Shown in pieces: positions 1-8,107 of a DNA stretch of 26,902 nucleotides. A program made the translations under genes and the position numbers. The stretch's first letter is position 1, and each line of letters starts with the position of its first letter. The stretch is from positions 1 through 26,902 of the IMG/VR virus record IMGVR_UViG_3300028840_001528, one strand, 5' to 3'. This DNA is from a virus. The notes below the pieces were generated by a model, which saw nothing but the letters and a program-made list of their open reading frames with translations, had not been told where the DNA came from and ran no database searches.

Positions 1-1
1 T

Positions 2-88
2 ATCACCGATGCCATGCGGGCGGCAGAAGAACGGGCGGCGATGCTGCACAACGACCGGATGGGGGTGGTGATTGAGCATCAAGACTGA
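2..88 (+). CDS. 3' end of an upstream gene, probably terminase small subunit (partial)
   Basis: An open frame runs from the window edge to TGA at 86-88 and encodes 28 residues rich in Ala, Glu and Arg, ending VVIEHQD. It overlaps the TTG start of the large terminase gene by 17 bases. In phage packaging blocks the gene directly upstream of the large terminase is usually the small terminase subunit, so position is the only reason for the name. The visible tail is helical in character but has no diagnostic motif. Confidence 0.5.
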   Translation: MTDAMRAAEERAAMLHNDRMGVVIEHQD

Positions 89-1595
89 GCCATCGGCCCA
101 GGAGCAGGAGCTTCTGACGAACATCCTGACGTACAAGTACGACCCGGAAGGGTTTGTGAACTACGTGTTCCCATGGGGTGTGGCGAACACCCCGCTGGCC
201 CGGTTCGAGGGGCCGCGCACATGGCAGCGGGAGGACTTGCAGCAGATCGGGGAGCATCTGCAGCAGGATCTTGAACTGCAGCGGATGGGGTTGCCGCCCC
301 GGCCGCTGTATCTGGCGCGAAGCTCCGGCCGCGGCCCGGGTAAATCGGCGCTGCTGAGCATGCTGAACCTGTGGATGGCGTCCTGCTGGATCGGGGGTAC
401 CGGGATAGTGACGGCGAACACGGAGACCCAGTTGCGCTCGAGGACCATGGCGGAACTGGGTAAGTGGCACACGCTGATGCTGAACCGGCATTGGTTCGAG
501 AAGTCGTCCATGAGCCTGCGCCCGGCGAACTGGTTCAAGACCATGGTGGAAGAACAGCTCAAGATCGACACCCAGTATTACTACGTTGAAGGTCAGTCGT
601 GGAGCGCGGAGAACCCGGATGCGTTCGCCGGCGCACACAGCCAGATTGCCATGATGTTGACGTTTGATGAGGCCTCGGGTATCGATGATCCGATCTGGAA
701 CGTGAGCGAGGGCTTCTTTACGGACTTGGCACCGCTGCGGCTGTGGATCGCCATATCCAACCCGCGGCAGACGACCGGGAGATTCTATGATTGCTTCCAC
801 AAGGATCGGGGGTTCTGGGACACGAAGACGATTGACTCGCGGACGGTTGAAGGCGTGGACCCCCAGGTGTACCAACGGATTGCGGACAAGTATGGCGAAG
901 ACGACGATGTTACCCGGGTGGAGGTCAAGGGAGAGTTCCCCAAGAGCGGTGAAAACAATGTCATCTCGCTGGGACTGGTCGAGGAAGCGGTGACCCGGGA
1001 TGTGGAACGGGCGGCCAGTTCGAAGATCATCTGGGGGCTGGACGTTGCCCGGTTCGGCCTGGATCGAACGAGCCTGAGCAAGCGGCAGGGTAACACGCTG
1101 CTTGAGAAACCGCTGTGGTGGCGCGGCAAGGATCTGATGCAGACCGCGGGGAAGGTGACCGCGATGTATAACGCCTTGCCGCCCAGCGAGCGACCGGACA
1201 TCATCGTGGTGGACAGCATCGGCCTGGGGGCGGGGGTGGTGGACCGGCTCAAGGAGAACGGGCTGCCCGTGAAAGGGGTGAACGTGAGCGAGGCACCCGG
1301 GATCGGTGACCGGTTCATGCGGCTGCGTGATGACCTGTATTTTCGCATGCGCGACTGGTTCGAGGCCCGGGACTGTTCGATGCCAGACGACTGTGACGAC
1401 CTGATCGGTGAACTGACGCTGCCGTGGTATGACCACACATCAAACGGGAAGATCAAGGTAGCCGGCAAGCAGGATATCAAGAAGAAATCCGGGCGGTCGC
1501 CCGACCTGTCGGATTCGTTTATGCTAACCTTCGCCGTCAATGACCGCAGATCCTCGGGATATATCCCGCAACGCAACATGGATATGTTTGTATGA
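72..1595 (+). CDS. terL: Terminase large subunit (DNA packaging ATPase/nuclease)
   Basis: This 507-residue protein should power DNA translocation into the prohead and cut the concatemer. The ATPase half has a Walker A-like loop SGRGPGKS at about residues 85-92 and a Walker B strand MMLTFDE ending in D199-E200. The C-terminal RNase H-like nuclease half shows the expected acidic residues: D324 in WGLDVARFG, D381 in IIVVDSIGLG, and D478/D481 in SPDLSDSF. The length is normal for the family. The start is TTG at 72, with GGGGGTGG just upstream, because the frame has no earlier ATG and later ones would cut into the N-terminal domain. It overlaps the upstream gene by 17 bases and the portal gene by ATGA, which implies translational coupling. 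Confidence 0.93.
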   Translation: MSIKTEPSAQEQELLTNILTYKYDPEGFVNYVFPWGVANTPLARFEGPRTWQREDLQQIGEHLQQDLELQRMGLPPRPLYLARSSGRGPGKSALLSMLNLWMASCWIGGTGIVTANTETQLRSRTMAELGKWHTLMLNRHWFEKSSMSLRPANWFKTMVEEQLKIDTQYYYVEGQSWSAENPDAFAGAHSQIAMMLTFDEASGIDDPIWNVSEGFFTDLAPLRLWIAISNPRQTTGRFYDCFHKDRGFWDTKTIDSRTVEGVDPQVYQRIADKYGEDDDVTRVEVKGEFPKSGENNVISLGLVEEAVTRDVERAASSKIIWGLDVARFGLDRTSLSKRQGNTLLEKPLWWRGKDLMQTAGKVTAMYNALPPSERPDIIVVDSIGLGAGVVDRLKENGLPVKGVNVSEAPGIGDRFMRLRDDLYFRMRDWFEARDCSMPDDCDDLIGELTLPWYDHTSNGKIKVAGKQDIKKKSGRSPDLSDSFMLTFAVNDRRSSGYIPQRNMDMFV

Positions 1596-3631
1596 ATGAC
1601 TCCGAACTGGTTGCCGCGCTGCGCCGTGACATCGATTCGTCAACGGGTAAGTCCTATGACGAACTCAACTTTGCCAGGGCGAAGGCGCTCAAGTATTACC
1701 TTGGGGAGCCTTACGGTAACGAGCAAAAGGGTCGGTCGAAGATCGTCACGACTGAGGTGGCGGACACCATCGAAGGCATGCTCCCTCAAGTCCTCAAGCC
1801 ATTCGTGGCCAGTGAACGAGCGGTGTTCTTCGACCCGGTGGGTGTCGAAGACGAGGAAGCGGCAAAGCAGGAAACGGACTATGTGAACCATGTGTTCTAC
1901 AAGGAGAACCCCGGGTTCGACATCCTCTACACATGGTTCAAAGACGGCCTGCTGAGCAAGAACGGCATCGTCAAGTATTACTGGGAGGAAAAGGAGGAAA
2001 TCGTCACCGAGTCCTACACAGGACTGACCGAACAGGAGTTGATGACGATCTTGGCCGAGGATGGTGCGGAAGTAGTCGAACAGACCCGGACATTCGCAAC
2101 GGCTCCGGACCCGATGACCGGCATGGAGGTGGAGACCGAGGTTTACGATGTCAAGGTTAAAACCACCCGGATGAACGGACAGGTGCGGATCGTCAACGTG
2201 CCGCCCGAAGAATTCCTGATCAACATCACATGGCCGGACCTCTCCCTCCAGCAGGTTCCGTTCTGCGCCCATGAGACCGAAACCACCCTGTCCGATCTGA
2301 AGGCCCGGGGTTATGACATCTCCGGCCTGGAGACCTACGCCGGCTACACGGACGACGAATACGATAGCATCGAGGAAGACGAACGGTACCGCGACATCTC
2401 CAGCAGCCGGTCTTCCCAATCCGATGACGACAACAGCGTGGATCCCTCCACCCGACCGGTCAAACTGACCGAGTGCTACAAGCGGGTGGACTATGACGGG
2501 GACGGGTACGCCGAACTGCGTCGGATCCTGCTGGTGAATGACTACCATGTGATCGAGAACGACGAGGTCGATTACGTTCCCTTCGAGGCTATCACCCCGA
2601 TCCCCATGACCCACCGGTTCTTCGGCCGTTCCGCCGCGGATCAGGCTATGGACATCCAGTTGAACAAGTCCATGCTGACACGGAACATCATGGACAACCT
2701 GTACCTGATCAACAACGTCAGGATGGGATACGTTCAGGGCGAGGTCGATATCGCGCAACTGTTGGACTCCACCCCGGGATCCCCGATTGGTATGTCGCAA
2801 CCCGGTATGGTGACACCGGTGCCGGTGACCCCATTCAACGGGCACGCTTTCGGCATGCTCGAATACCTGGACTCCATCAAGGAGAACAGGACGGGCATGA
2901 CCCGATACAACCAGGGCATCGACGCCGACTCCCTGAACAAGACTGCTTCCGGCATCAATCGGATCATGGATGCGTCGGCTCAGCGGCTTGAACTGATCGC
3001 CCGTCTGTACGGCGAAGGCGTCAAACGTCTGATGCTCGGCATCCATCGCCTGTTGCTGCAGAACCAAGACAAGCAGAAGGTCATCCAACTGCGTGGCACC
3101 TGGACCCCTGTGAACCCGTCAGAGTGGCGTGAACGGACGAACATGACCGTGGTGGTGGGTCTGGGTACCGACAACTCCGACAAACTACTGGGGAGCCTGA
3201 TGACCATCTTGGGCATCCAAAAAGAGGCCTTGATGGCCGGCACACCATTGGCCAGCGGTCAGAACATCTACAACACCCTGACCAAGATCGTGGAGAACTC
3301 AGGCCTCAAGAGCCCGGAGATGTTCTTCACCGATCCGTCCACGGTTGAACCGACACCGCCTGAGCCGAGTCCCGAGGAAAAGATGGTCATGGCGCAGGCC
3401 CAGGCCGCTCAGCAGGAAGCCCAGCTCAAGGCGCAAAAGCAGCAGCAGGATTACGAGATCAGCTTGCGCGAACTGGCGATCAAGGAACGGGAAGTGGCGA
3501 TCAAGGAGGCCGGATTGCGACTCGATATCGGCAAAGCGGAACAGGATGCGGTTGATAACGCTCTGGATCGCGCCGTCGATGCGGCAAGGTCTGAAACCGA
3601 GGCGGTGGCCAGCGCGGGAGATAACCAATGA
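1592..3631 (+). CDS. Portal protein (SU10/P22-like)
   Basis: This 679-residue protein should form the dodecameric ring at the capsid vertex through which DNA enters and leaves. Support comes from its place directly after the terminase and before the scaffold and capsid genes, and from its length, which matches long portals of short-tailed phages. The N-terminus (NDSELVAALRRDIDSS) and the segment around EAITPIPMTHRFFGRSAAD fit the P22/SU10-like portal pattern. From about residue 592 to the end the sequence is a Gln-, Ala-, Glu- and Lys-rich helix with heptad-like spacing, consistent with the barrel helix of P22-like portals. It overlaps terL and the next gene by ATGA. The assignment to a portal subfamily is by pattern and context. 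Confidence 0.88.
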   Translation: MNDSELVAALRRDIDSSTGKSYDELNFARAKALKYYLGEPYGNEQKGRSKIVTTEVADTIEGMLPQVLKPFVASERAVFFDPVGVEDEEAAKQETDYVNHVFYKENPGFDILYTWFKDGLLSKNGIVKYYWEEKEEIVTESYTGLTEQELMTILAEDGAEVVEQTRTFATAPDPMTGMEVETEVYDVKVKTTRMNGQVRIVNVPPEEFLINITWPDLSLQQVPFCAHETETTLSDLKARGYDISGLETYAGYTDDEYDSIEEDERYRDISSSRSSQSDDDNSVDPSTRPVKLTECYKRVDYDGDGYAELRRILLVNDYHVIENDEVDYVPFEAITPIPMTHRFFGRSAADQAMDIQLNKSMLTRNIMDNLYLINNVRMGYVQGEVDIAQLLDSTPGSPIGMSQPGMVTPVPVTPFNGHAFGMLEYLDSIKENRTGMTRYNQGIDADSLNKTASGINRIMDASAQRLELIARLYGEGVKRLMLGIHRLLLQNQDKQKVIQLRGTWTPVNPSEWRERTNMTVVVGLGTDNSDKLLGSLMTILGIQKEALMAGTPLASGQNIYNTLTKIVENSGLKSPEMFFTDPSTVEPTPPEPSPEEKMVMAQAQAAQQEAQLKAQKQQQDYEISLRELAIKEREVAIKEAGLRLDIGKAEQDAVDNALDRAVDAARSETEAVASAGDNQ

Positions 3632-3897
3632 GCGAACTGACTATTACTCAGCGGGTCCAGCGCGGCCGGGAAGCCGAGGACCGGTTGAAAGACGAACTGT
3701 TGAACGAAATCTTCGACGGTTTGATTGAACAGTGGTTAGGGGCTATTGTTTCAGCAAAGCCCAACCAACGGGGCGAGATTTACGAGGCCAAGCGTCAAAT
3801 CGACGCGATCTCCGCAGTAAGGCGGGAATTGCGGATCCGAATGGACGATGGCTACATTGCGATGCAAGAACACGAACGGGATGATAACGATGAATGA
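3628..3897 (+). CDS. Small helical protein of the packaging block, unknown function
   Basis: This is an 89-residue, charged, predicted all-helical protein starting SELTITQRVQRGREAEDRL. A GGGAG Shine-Dalgarno lies at 3616-3620, seven bases before the ATG, and the gene overlaps the portal gene by ATGA. Proteins of this size and character are common between portal and scaffold in phages of this type. They are usually unannotated. No catalytic motif or membrane segment is visible, so a structural or chaperone role is only a guess from position. Confidence 0.75.
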   Translation: MSELTITQRVQRGREAEDRLKDELLNEIFDGLIEQWLGAIVSAKPNQRGEIYEAKRQIDAISAVRRELRIRMDDGYIAMQEHERDDNDE

Positions 3898-4993
3898 AGC
3901 CACTACCGCCCAAGGCGTGGTCGAATCAGACGGCATGGATATGATTGATGAGCTTGCTGCGTTTCTCGGCGGCGCTGACGAGGGTCAGCCACCAAAGGAC
4001 GAGCAGGCCACAGCAGCAGAGGATGAGGAATTGTCTACCGCCGATGGCGATGACACCCTTCAGGAGACCGAAGCTGAGGCCACGGACGAGGCCGAACGTG
4101 ACGAGGAAGATGCAGGTGAGGGCGACGAGCCCGCTGCAGATGAACGCTGGATGCCGGGATCGCTTGATGAACTGGCCGAAGCTCTTGAGACGGACTTGGA
4201 CACCTTGACGGGTGGCATCAAAGTCCAGACCAAGATGGACGGCGAGGAAGGCGAGGCTACCCTTGCGGAACTGCTGAAAACCCATCAACTGGACGGCACG
4301 TTGACGAAACGCTCTCAGGCCTTGGCTGGAGAGCGGAAGGAGTTCGAGGCCAACCGTGCTGAGCAGTTGCAAGCCTTGCAGCAGAAAGCACAAGAGGCGG
4401 ACGACTTGGTTTCTGCGATGGAGCAGGAGGTTTTGGCTGACTACCAGTCGGTTGACTGGCAGGAATTGCAGCAAAATGACCCGACTGAGTTTCTGATGAC
4501 GCGGGAACAGTTGCAGCAGCGTTTTGCCCGGATCGAGTCTTTCAAGACGAAGATCCGAGAGCAGCGCGCCGCGGTAGCCGAGAAGCAGCAATCGGAAATG
4601 CAAGAGTATCTGAAGGGCGTTGCGAAAAGCCAGCATGAGATGCTGGTGGATGCAGTGCCGGAATGGTCGGACGATACGAAGCGAGAGAAGGGTATTGCTG
4701 ATGTCAAGTCCTACATGAAGACGCTTGGGGCGACCGATGAGGAAGTCAACAGCGTTGTCGATCATCGGGTCTATGTAATCGCTCGAAAGGCGATGATGTT
4801 CGACCAGATGCAGGGCAAGGCCAATCCGAAAGCCAAGAAGCTGAAAACCAAACCGAAGTTCGTCCCACCTGGAGTGCGTAAAAGCAAACAGGATGCTTCT
4901 GTCAGCAAGCAAAAGAAGACTTTTGCCAAGGCCAAACAACTCCAAACGGATGACGCCTGGGCTGAGGCGTTGCAAGCAAAACTCTCTCTGTGA
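3890..4993 (+). CDS. Scaffolding protein
   Basis: This 367-residue protein should guide prohead assembly and leave before DNA packaging. The order is typical of capsid scaffolds. A strongly acidic N-terminal region (about residues 12-85) comes first, followed by long Gln-, Glu- and Ala-rich helical segments with coiled-coil character. The C-terminal part is very basic (KAKKLKTKPKFVPPGVRKS), suited to binding the coat protein. It lies directly upstream of the major capsid gene. The frame is open from ATG 3848, but ATG 3890 is preferred because GGGA at 3877-3880 is well spaced for it and it gives an 8-base overlap with the previous gene. ATG 3881 is a less likely alternative. Confidence 0.85.
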   Translation: MNEATTAQGVVESDGMDMIDELAAFLGGADEGQPPKDEQATAAEDEELSTADGDDTLQETEAEATDEAERDEEDAGEGDEPAADERWMPGSLDELAEALETDLDTLTGGIKVQTKMDGEEGEATLAELLKTHQLDGTLTKRSQALAGERKEFEANRAEQLQALQQKAQEADDLVSAMEQEVLADYQSVDWQELQQNDPTEFLMTREQLQQRFARIESFKTKIREQRAAVAEKQQSEMQEYLKGVAKSQHEMLVDAVPEWSDDTKREKGIADVKSYMKTLGATDEEVNSVVDHRVYVIARKAMMFDQMQGKANPKAKKLKTKPKFVPPGVRKSKQDASVSKQKKTFAKAKQLQTDDAWAEALQAKLSL

Positions 4994-5003
4994 GGATTGA
5001 ACA

Positions 5004-5927
5004 ATGGCATACCTAACTGGCGCGGGTGAATCGTACACCCTTTCCGGCGACACCGATGGTGTCGGCCTGCACAACCGGGAGGATCTGAGTGATTTCATCA
5101 CCAACATCTCCCCCACCGAAACCCCGTTCTACAGTGGCATCGGTCGCACCAAGGCGACCGCGGTCACCCACGAATGGCTGACCCACTCCCTGGCCGCCGC
5201 TGACGCCACCAACGTGGTGGTGGAAGGTAACGAGGCAAGCCTGATCACCCCGACCACCCTGACTCGTGTGACCAACACCTGTCAGATTAACCAGAAAGCG
5301 GTTGCTGTGTCGGGCACCCAGGACGCCGTGAACAAAGCCGGAATGGGCAAGGAACTGGCCTATCGGGTCATTCTGCACGGCAAGGAAATCAAGCGTGACA
5401 TCGAGACCGCGCTGCTGCAGAACACCCAAGCGGTCGCCGGCTCCACTACCGTTGCCCGTCAGACCAATGGCGTGACCGGTTTCGTGACCACCAACACCAC
5501 CACCATCACCACGGCGCTGACCGCGGCCGATGTCAACGCCATCCTGGAAGACTGCTGGGATGAAGGCGGTGATCCGGATCTGATCTTCGGTAACGGCACC
5601 TCCAAGCGTCTGGTTTCGGCCCTGGCCGGCTCGACTTCGACTTCCTACAGCTTCGACCACGATGCTGAGAAGAAGAAGTTCGTCACCTCGGTCGATATCT
5701 GGGATGGTGATTTCGGTGTCCAGCGGATCGTTCCCGACCGCTTCGACGCCACCCTGACCCTGAAGTGCCTTCAGATGGATCACTACAAGCTGGCAGAACT
5801 GCGACCCATGGAGGTCGTCACCCTGTCCAAGACCGGTGACACCCAGAAGAAGATGCTCCAGTGTGAGGCCACCTTGGAATGCCGTGCTGAGAACTCCAGC
5901 GGCATCCTGACCCATGCCGGTAGCTGA
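5004..5927 (+). CDS. Major capsid protein, DUF5309 (SU10-like)
   Basis: This 307-residue protein should build the icosahedral shell with the HK97 fold. The pattern matches DUF5309: NREDLSDFITNISPTETPFYSGIGRTKA near residues 25-52, then HEWLTHSLAAADATN, a segment on pre-existing tag and variant loops, and the C-terminal PMEVVTLSKTGDTQKK followed by LECRAENSSG. GAGGA at 4992-4996 lies seven bases before the ATG, in the stop region of the scaffold gene, and the scaffold-then-coat order is canonical. A strong hairpin terminator follows the stop codon by 15 bases, as expected for a highly expressed gene. Confidence 0.92.
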   Translation: MAYLTGAGESYTLSGDTDGVGLHNREDLSDFITNISPTETPFYSGIGRTKATAVTHEWLTHSLAAADATNVVVEGNEASLITPTTLTRVTNTCQINQKAVAVSGTQDAVNKAGMGKELAYRVILHGKEIKRDIETALLQNTQAVAGSTTVARQTNGVTGFVTTNTTTITTALTAADVNAILEDCWDEGGDPDLIFGNGTSKRLVSALAGSTSTSYSFDHDAEKKKFVTSVDIWDGDFGVQRIVPDRFDATLTLKCLQMDHYKLAELRPMEVVTLSKTGDTQKKMLQCEATLECRAENSSGILTHAGS

Positions 5928-6645
5928 TACCAGCAGCAAGGTGGGCTCCCCTTCGGGGGAGCCCGTTTTCCTGGCCGTATGTATCCCGAGTGGGGACTAC
6001 TGGCTGGCCGACTTCGCGTTGTCTGTTATGGCGATGCAACAACTATTGGGGTATCACCCCCTCAGCGATGATTTCAAGCACAACCTGATCAATGAGCGCG
6101 GCTCGTTGATCGCGTACCAGCGGGAAGAATTGGCGGAGCGCGCACTGGCGAGTGGCGCTACCCACATTCTGTGGCTTGACAGCGACATGAAGTTTCCGCC
6201 GAACCTTGTCCACTTGCTGTTCAAGCACCAAAAGCCACTGGTGGCGTGTAACTACGTCAAGCGCAAGATACCTTCCATGCCGAATTCCAAGGACATGGAT
6301 GGCAAACTGATCGCCACCAACCGGGATTCCCGGGGATTGGTGGAGGCATCCAGCGCGGGATTCGGCGCGGTTCTGATGACCCGAGAGGTGCTGGAACAAA
6401 CCCCGCAGCCCTGGTTTGACACCGTATGGATGAAGAAACCCGGTGTCGATAAACCGGAGATGATGGGCGAAGATGTGTTCTTCATGCAGAAGGTGACCCA
6501 TCACACCGATTTCCAGCTCTACATCGATCATGGCGCAAGTCAGAAGGTCTCCCACAGCGGCACGTTCGAGTGCGACAACGCGCTTTGCGAAGCGACATGG
6601 GATGAACTGGGTGCTGACGAAATGAAGCCGAGGATCATGGGATGA
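5914..6645 (+). CDS. GT-A-fold glycosyltransferase-like protein
   Basis: This 243-residue protein probably transfers a sugar from a nucleotide-sugar donor. The N-terminal strand VFLAVCIPSGD is typical of GT-A enzymes. A DXD-type metal/donor motif appears as ILWLDSDMKFPP (D89-S90-D91). Later come an acidic MGEDVFF (E186-D187) and His residues in YIDHGASQKVSH, which suit catalytic and metal positions. The start is uncertain. ATG 5914 overlaps the capsid gene by 14 bases with a poor ribosome-binding site. GTG 5941 is the only other start before the essential first strand. Both leave the terminator hairpin in or beside the 5' coding region. It belongs to the cassette with two methyltransferases. 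The target (virion glycan, host surface or DNA) is not visible. Confidence 0.72.
   Translation: MPVADTSSKVGSPSGEPVFLAVCIPSGDYWLADFALSVMAMQQLLGYHPLSDDFKHNLINERGSLIAYQREELAERALASGATHILWLDSDMKFPPNLVHLLFKHQKPLVACNYVKRKIPSMPNSKDMDGKLIATNRDSRGLVEASSAGFGAVLMTREVLEQTPQPWFDTVWMKKPGVDKPEMMGEDVFFMQKVTHHTDFQLYIDHGASQKVSHSGTFECDNALCEATWDELGADEMKPRIMG
5943..5970 (+). terminator. Rho-independent terminator with UUCG tetraloop after the capsid gene
   Basis: A perfect 9-bp GC-rich stem (5943-5951 with 5956-5964) closes on TTCG with a C-G closing pair, the very stable cUUCGg loop. It is followed by GTTTTC. It begins 15 bases after the capsid stop codon. It also lies inside the 5' coding region of the glycosyltransferase gene, so it may attenuate rather than stop transcription of the downstream cassette. 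Confidence 0.8.
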
Positions 6646-6974
6646 AATTCACCCTTCCCGATAGCGATGGCTGTCATCAGGAAATCGTCCTCGAGGATGC
6701 AGGAAAGGGACTGGTGACGGTCCACATGCAGTCCAAGGAAGATGTGACGTCGATAATCGAATCCAACAAGCGTGCTCAGAAAATGGGACGCCAGGGGATG
6801 GGGGAGGGTACCCAGGAAAGCATGTACAAGCTGGGTGAACTGAGTGCCTTGCAGACACACGAGCTGATGAAGCAAGGCATTTTTCAAGACGATAAGGCGC
6901 TCCGCAAGTGGTTTGACGATCTGAACAACTACTTGTGGCGAACGGCGGCCAAAAAACGGAAAGGGGGCACTTGA
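6642..6974 (+). CDS. Conserved-type phage protein, unknown function
   Basis: This 110-residue protein begins MKFTLPDSDGCHQEIVLEDAG and overlaps the glycosyltransferase gene by ATGA. The first half looks like short beta strands followed by a helix (SKEDVTSIIESNKRAQ). The second half is helical and ends in a basic tail (TAAKKRKGG). No enzyme motif, signal peptide or membrane segment is present. It is co-transcribed with the capsid and modification genes. A virion or assembly role is possible, but only from location. Confidence 0.72.
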   Translation: MKFTLPDSDGCHQEIVLEDAGKGLVTVHMQSKEDVTSIIESNKRAQKMGRQGMGEGTQESMYKLGELSALQTHELMKQGIFQDDKALRKWFDDLNNYLWRTAAKKRKGGT

Positions 6975-7423
6975 TGCCATACAAAGTCTACAAAATGGGG
7001 ATGGATCGCAGGAACAACACTTGCGGGTTCTTCATCCCGAATGGCGGGTTTTACCATGTGGTCGAGATGACCTTCGAGAACCACAAACAGCTTTCGAATC
7101 TGAGCCAGCGACAAGGCTACAGCGTTGATCTCGTTGATGGTCCGGTCGGGTTTTTCGATGCCGAAGGCTATGAGGTCGATCCGGCATCGATTGAGGTTCA
7201 TCCCATCTCCAAGACCGTCACCGGTTACAAAAAGAAGTCCCGGATGTACCGCGGGAAAGAGACATCCAAGAAGGCCGAGCATACGGATGTGGAGCGCCCC
7301 GGTGTTGTGGCTCAGGCCGCACTGATAGGCATCCCGGGTAAGACTTGGAGTACGCAAACCCTGAAGCAGCAGATCAACGCTGCCGGTCGATCCCATCAAC
7401 GAACACTCGCCGTCACGGAGTAA
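6974..7423 (+). CDS. Hypothetical phage protein
   Basis: This is a 149-residue protein starting MPYKVYKMGMDRRNN. ATG 6974 is chosen over an in-frame ATG at 6935 because AAAGGGGG lies just before it and the arrangement gives a one-base TGATG overlap with the preceding gene. The first 90 residues have alternating hydrophobic strands (GFFIPNGGFYHVVEMTFEN, SVDLVDGPVGFFDAEG). The remainder is basic and probably extended, with KKKSRMYRGKETSKKAEH. No family is recognised. It sits between the glycosyltransferase and the FkbM methyltransferase, and nothing in it shows whether it belongs to that pathway or to the virion. Confidence 0.72.
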   Translation: MPYKVYKMGMDRRNNTCGFFIPNGGFYHVVEMTFENHKQLSNLSQRQGYSVDLVDGPVGFFDAEGYEVDPASIEVHPISKTVTGYKKKSRMYRGKETSKKAEHTDVERPGVVAQAALIGIPGKTWSTQTLKQQINAAGRSHQRTLAVTE

Positions 7424-7426
7424 CTC

Positions 7427-8107
7427 ATGGACACAACCGTAAAGGGCGGCCTACTGTGGCCAGCCTCCGACGAAATATGCTTTGACGCCATCCAGAAGGA
7501 CATCTTCTTCATGCGCCGAGCGGTGGAGATGTGCGAGAAACGCCGCACAGTGGTACAGGCGGGCGGGAATGCCGGCATGTACCCCTTGGAGTTCGCGAAG
7601 CATTTCGACAAGGTGGTGACGTTTGAGCCGGATGCGCTGAACTTCCACTGCCTGACCGAGAATACCCGCATGCAGAGCAATGTGGAGGCGCACAACGGGG
7701 TTCTCGGTGACTGCAATGACCCGGTTGCCCTTCATGGCTGGCTGCCGAACTGTGGTGCATGGGAAGTCAGCGGCCCGGGTGACATCCCGCAGATTACCCT
7801 GGACGAACTGGGGCTCAAAGATGTGGATCTGATCCAACTTGATGTCCAGGGATTCGAGGGTCGAGTTCTGGAAGGGGGTCGCAAGACCATCGAGCGGTGC
7901 ATGCCGATGATCATCTTGGAGGAAGGTTATGGTGTCACGCCGACCGCATTTCTCCAGGAATTCGGCTATGAGGCGGCCGATGTCAGCACCACGAAAGGAC
8001 GGATCAGGGACACCATCTATGCCAGCAAGCAACAACCGAAGGGAACTGGTTCTCGGGGCGGGAAACGATCCGAAAAAGAAACTACGACCGACCGGGACGC
8101 CGAGTGA
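7427..8107 (+). CDS. FkbM-family SAM-dependent methyltransferase
   Basis: This 226-residue protein should transfer a methyl group from S-adenosylmethionine, in this family usually to a sugar hydroxyl. SAM-binding motif I is VVQAGGNAGMYPLEFAK (Q44-A45-G46-G47), followed by the acidic strand end VVTFEPD (E67). The family signature DLIQLDVQGFEG (D139-V140-Q141-G142, E144) is clear, as is the later MIILEEGY strand. Q44 replaces the more usual Asp of motif I. CGGAG at 7416-7420 is a good ribosome-binding site. The last 28 residues are low-complexity, charged and entirely overlapped by the next gene. They look like a read-through extension rather than a domain. Together with the upstream glycosyltransferase this suggests synthesis or capping of a glycan. 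Confidence 0.87.
   Translation: MDTTVKGGLLWPASDEICFDAIQKDIFFMRRAVEMCEKRRTVVQAGGNAGMYPLEFAKHFDKVVTFEPDALNFHCLTENTRMQSNVEAHNGVLGDCNDPVALHGWLPNCGAWEVSGPGDIPQITLDELGLKDVDLIQLDVQGFEGRVLEGGRKTIERCMPMIILEEGYGVTPTAFLQEFGYEAADVSTTKGRIRDTIYASKQQPKGTGSRGGKRSEKETTTDRDAE

Noticed and set aside
3-1436. Long minus-strand open frame across the terminase gene
   Set aside because: It is an antisense shadow of GC-rich coding DNA. The plus-strand frame has Walker and nuclease motifs and start-stop coupling with its neighbours. The antisense product is Pro/Arg/His-rich and without motifs.
1640-3088. Long minus-strand open frame across the portal gene
   Set aside because: Low-complexity His/Val/Leu/Gln-rich antisense product with no ribosome-binding site or motif; the plus strand is clearly the portal.
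3926-5116. Minus-strand 396-residue frame across the scaffold gene
   Set aside because: Leu/Arg-rich antisense of an acidic, Gln-rich coding sequence. It crosses the scaffold-capsid junction and has no motif.
6950-6974. Run of six A that could allow a -1 frameshift joining the 110- and 149-residue proteins
   Set aside because: The -1 frame is open, but the run does not fit X XXY YYZ in the reading frame. The downstream gene also has its own ribosome-binding site and ATG, so ordinary initiation is enough.
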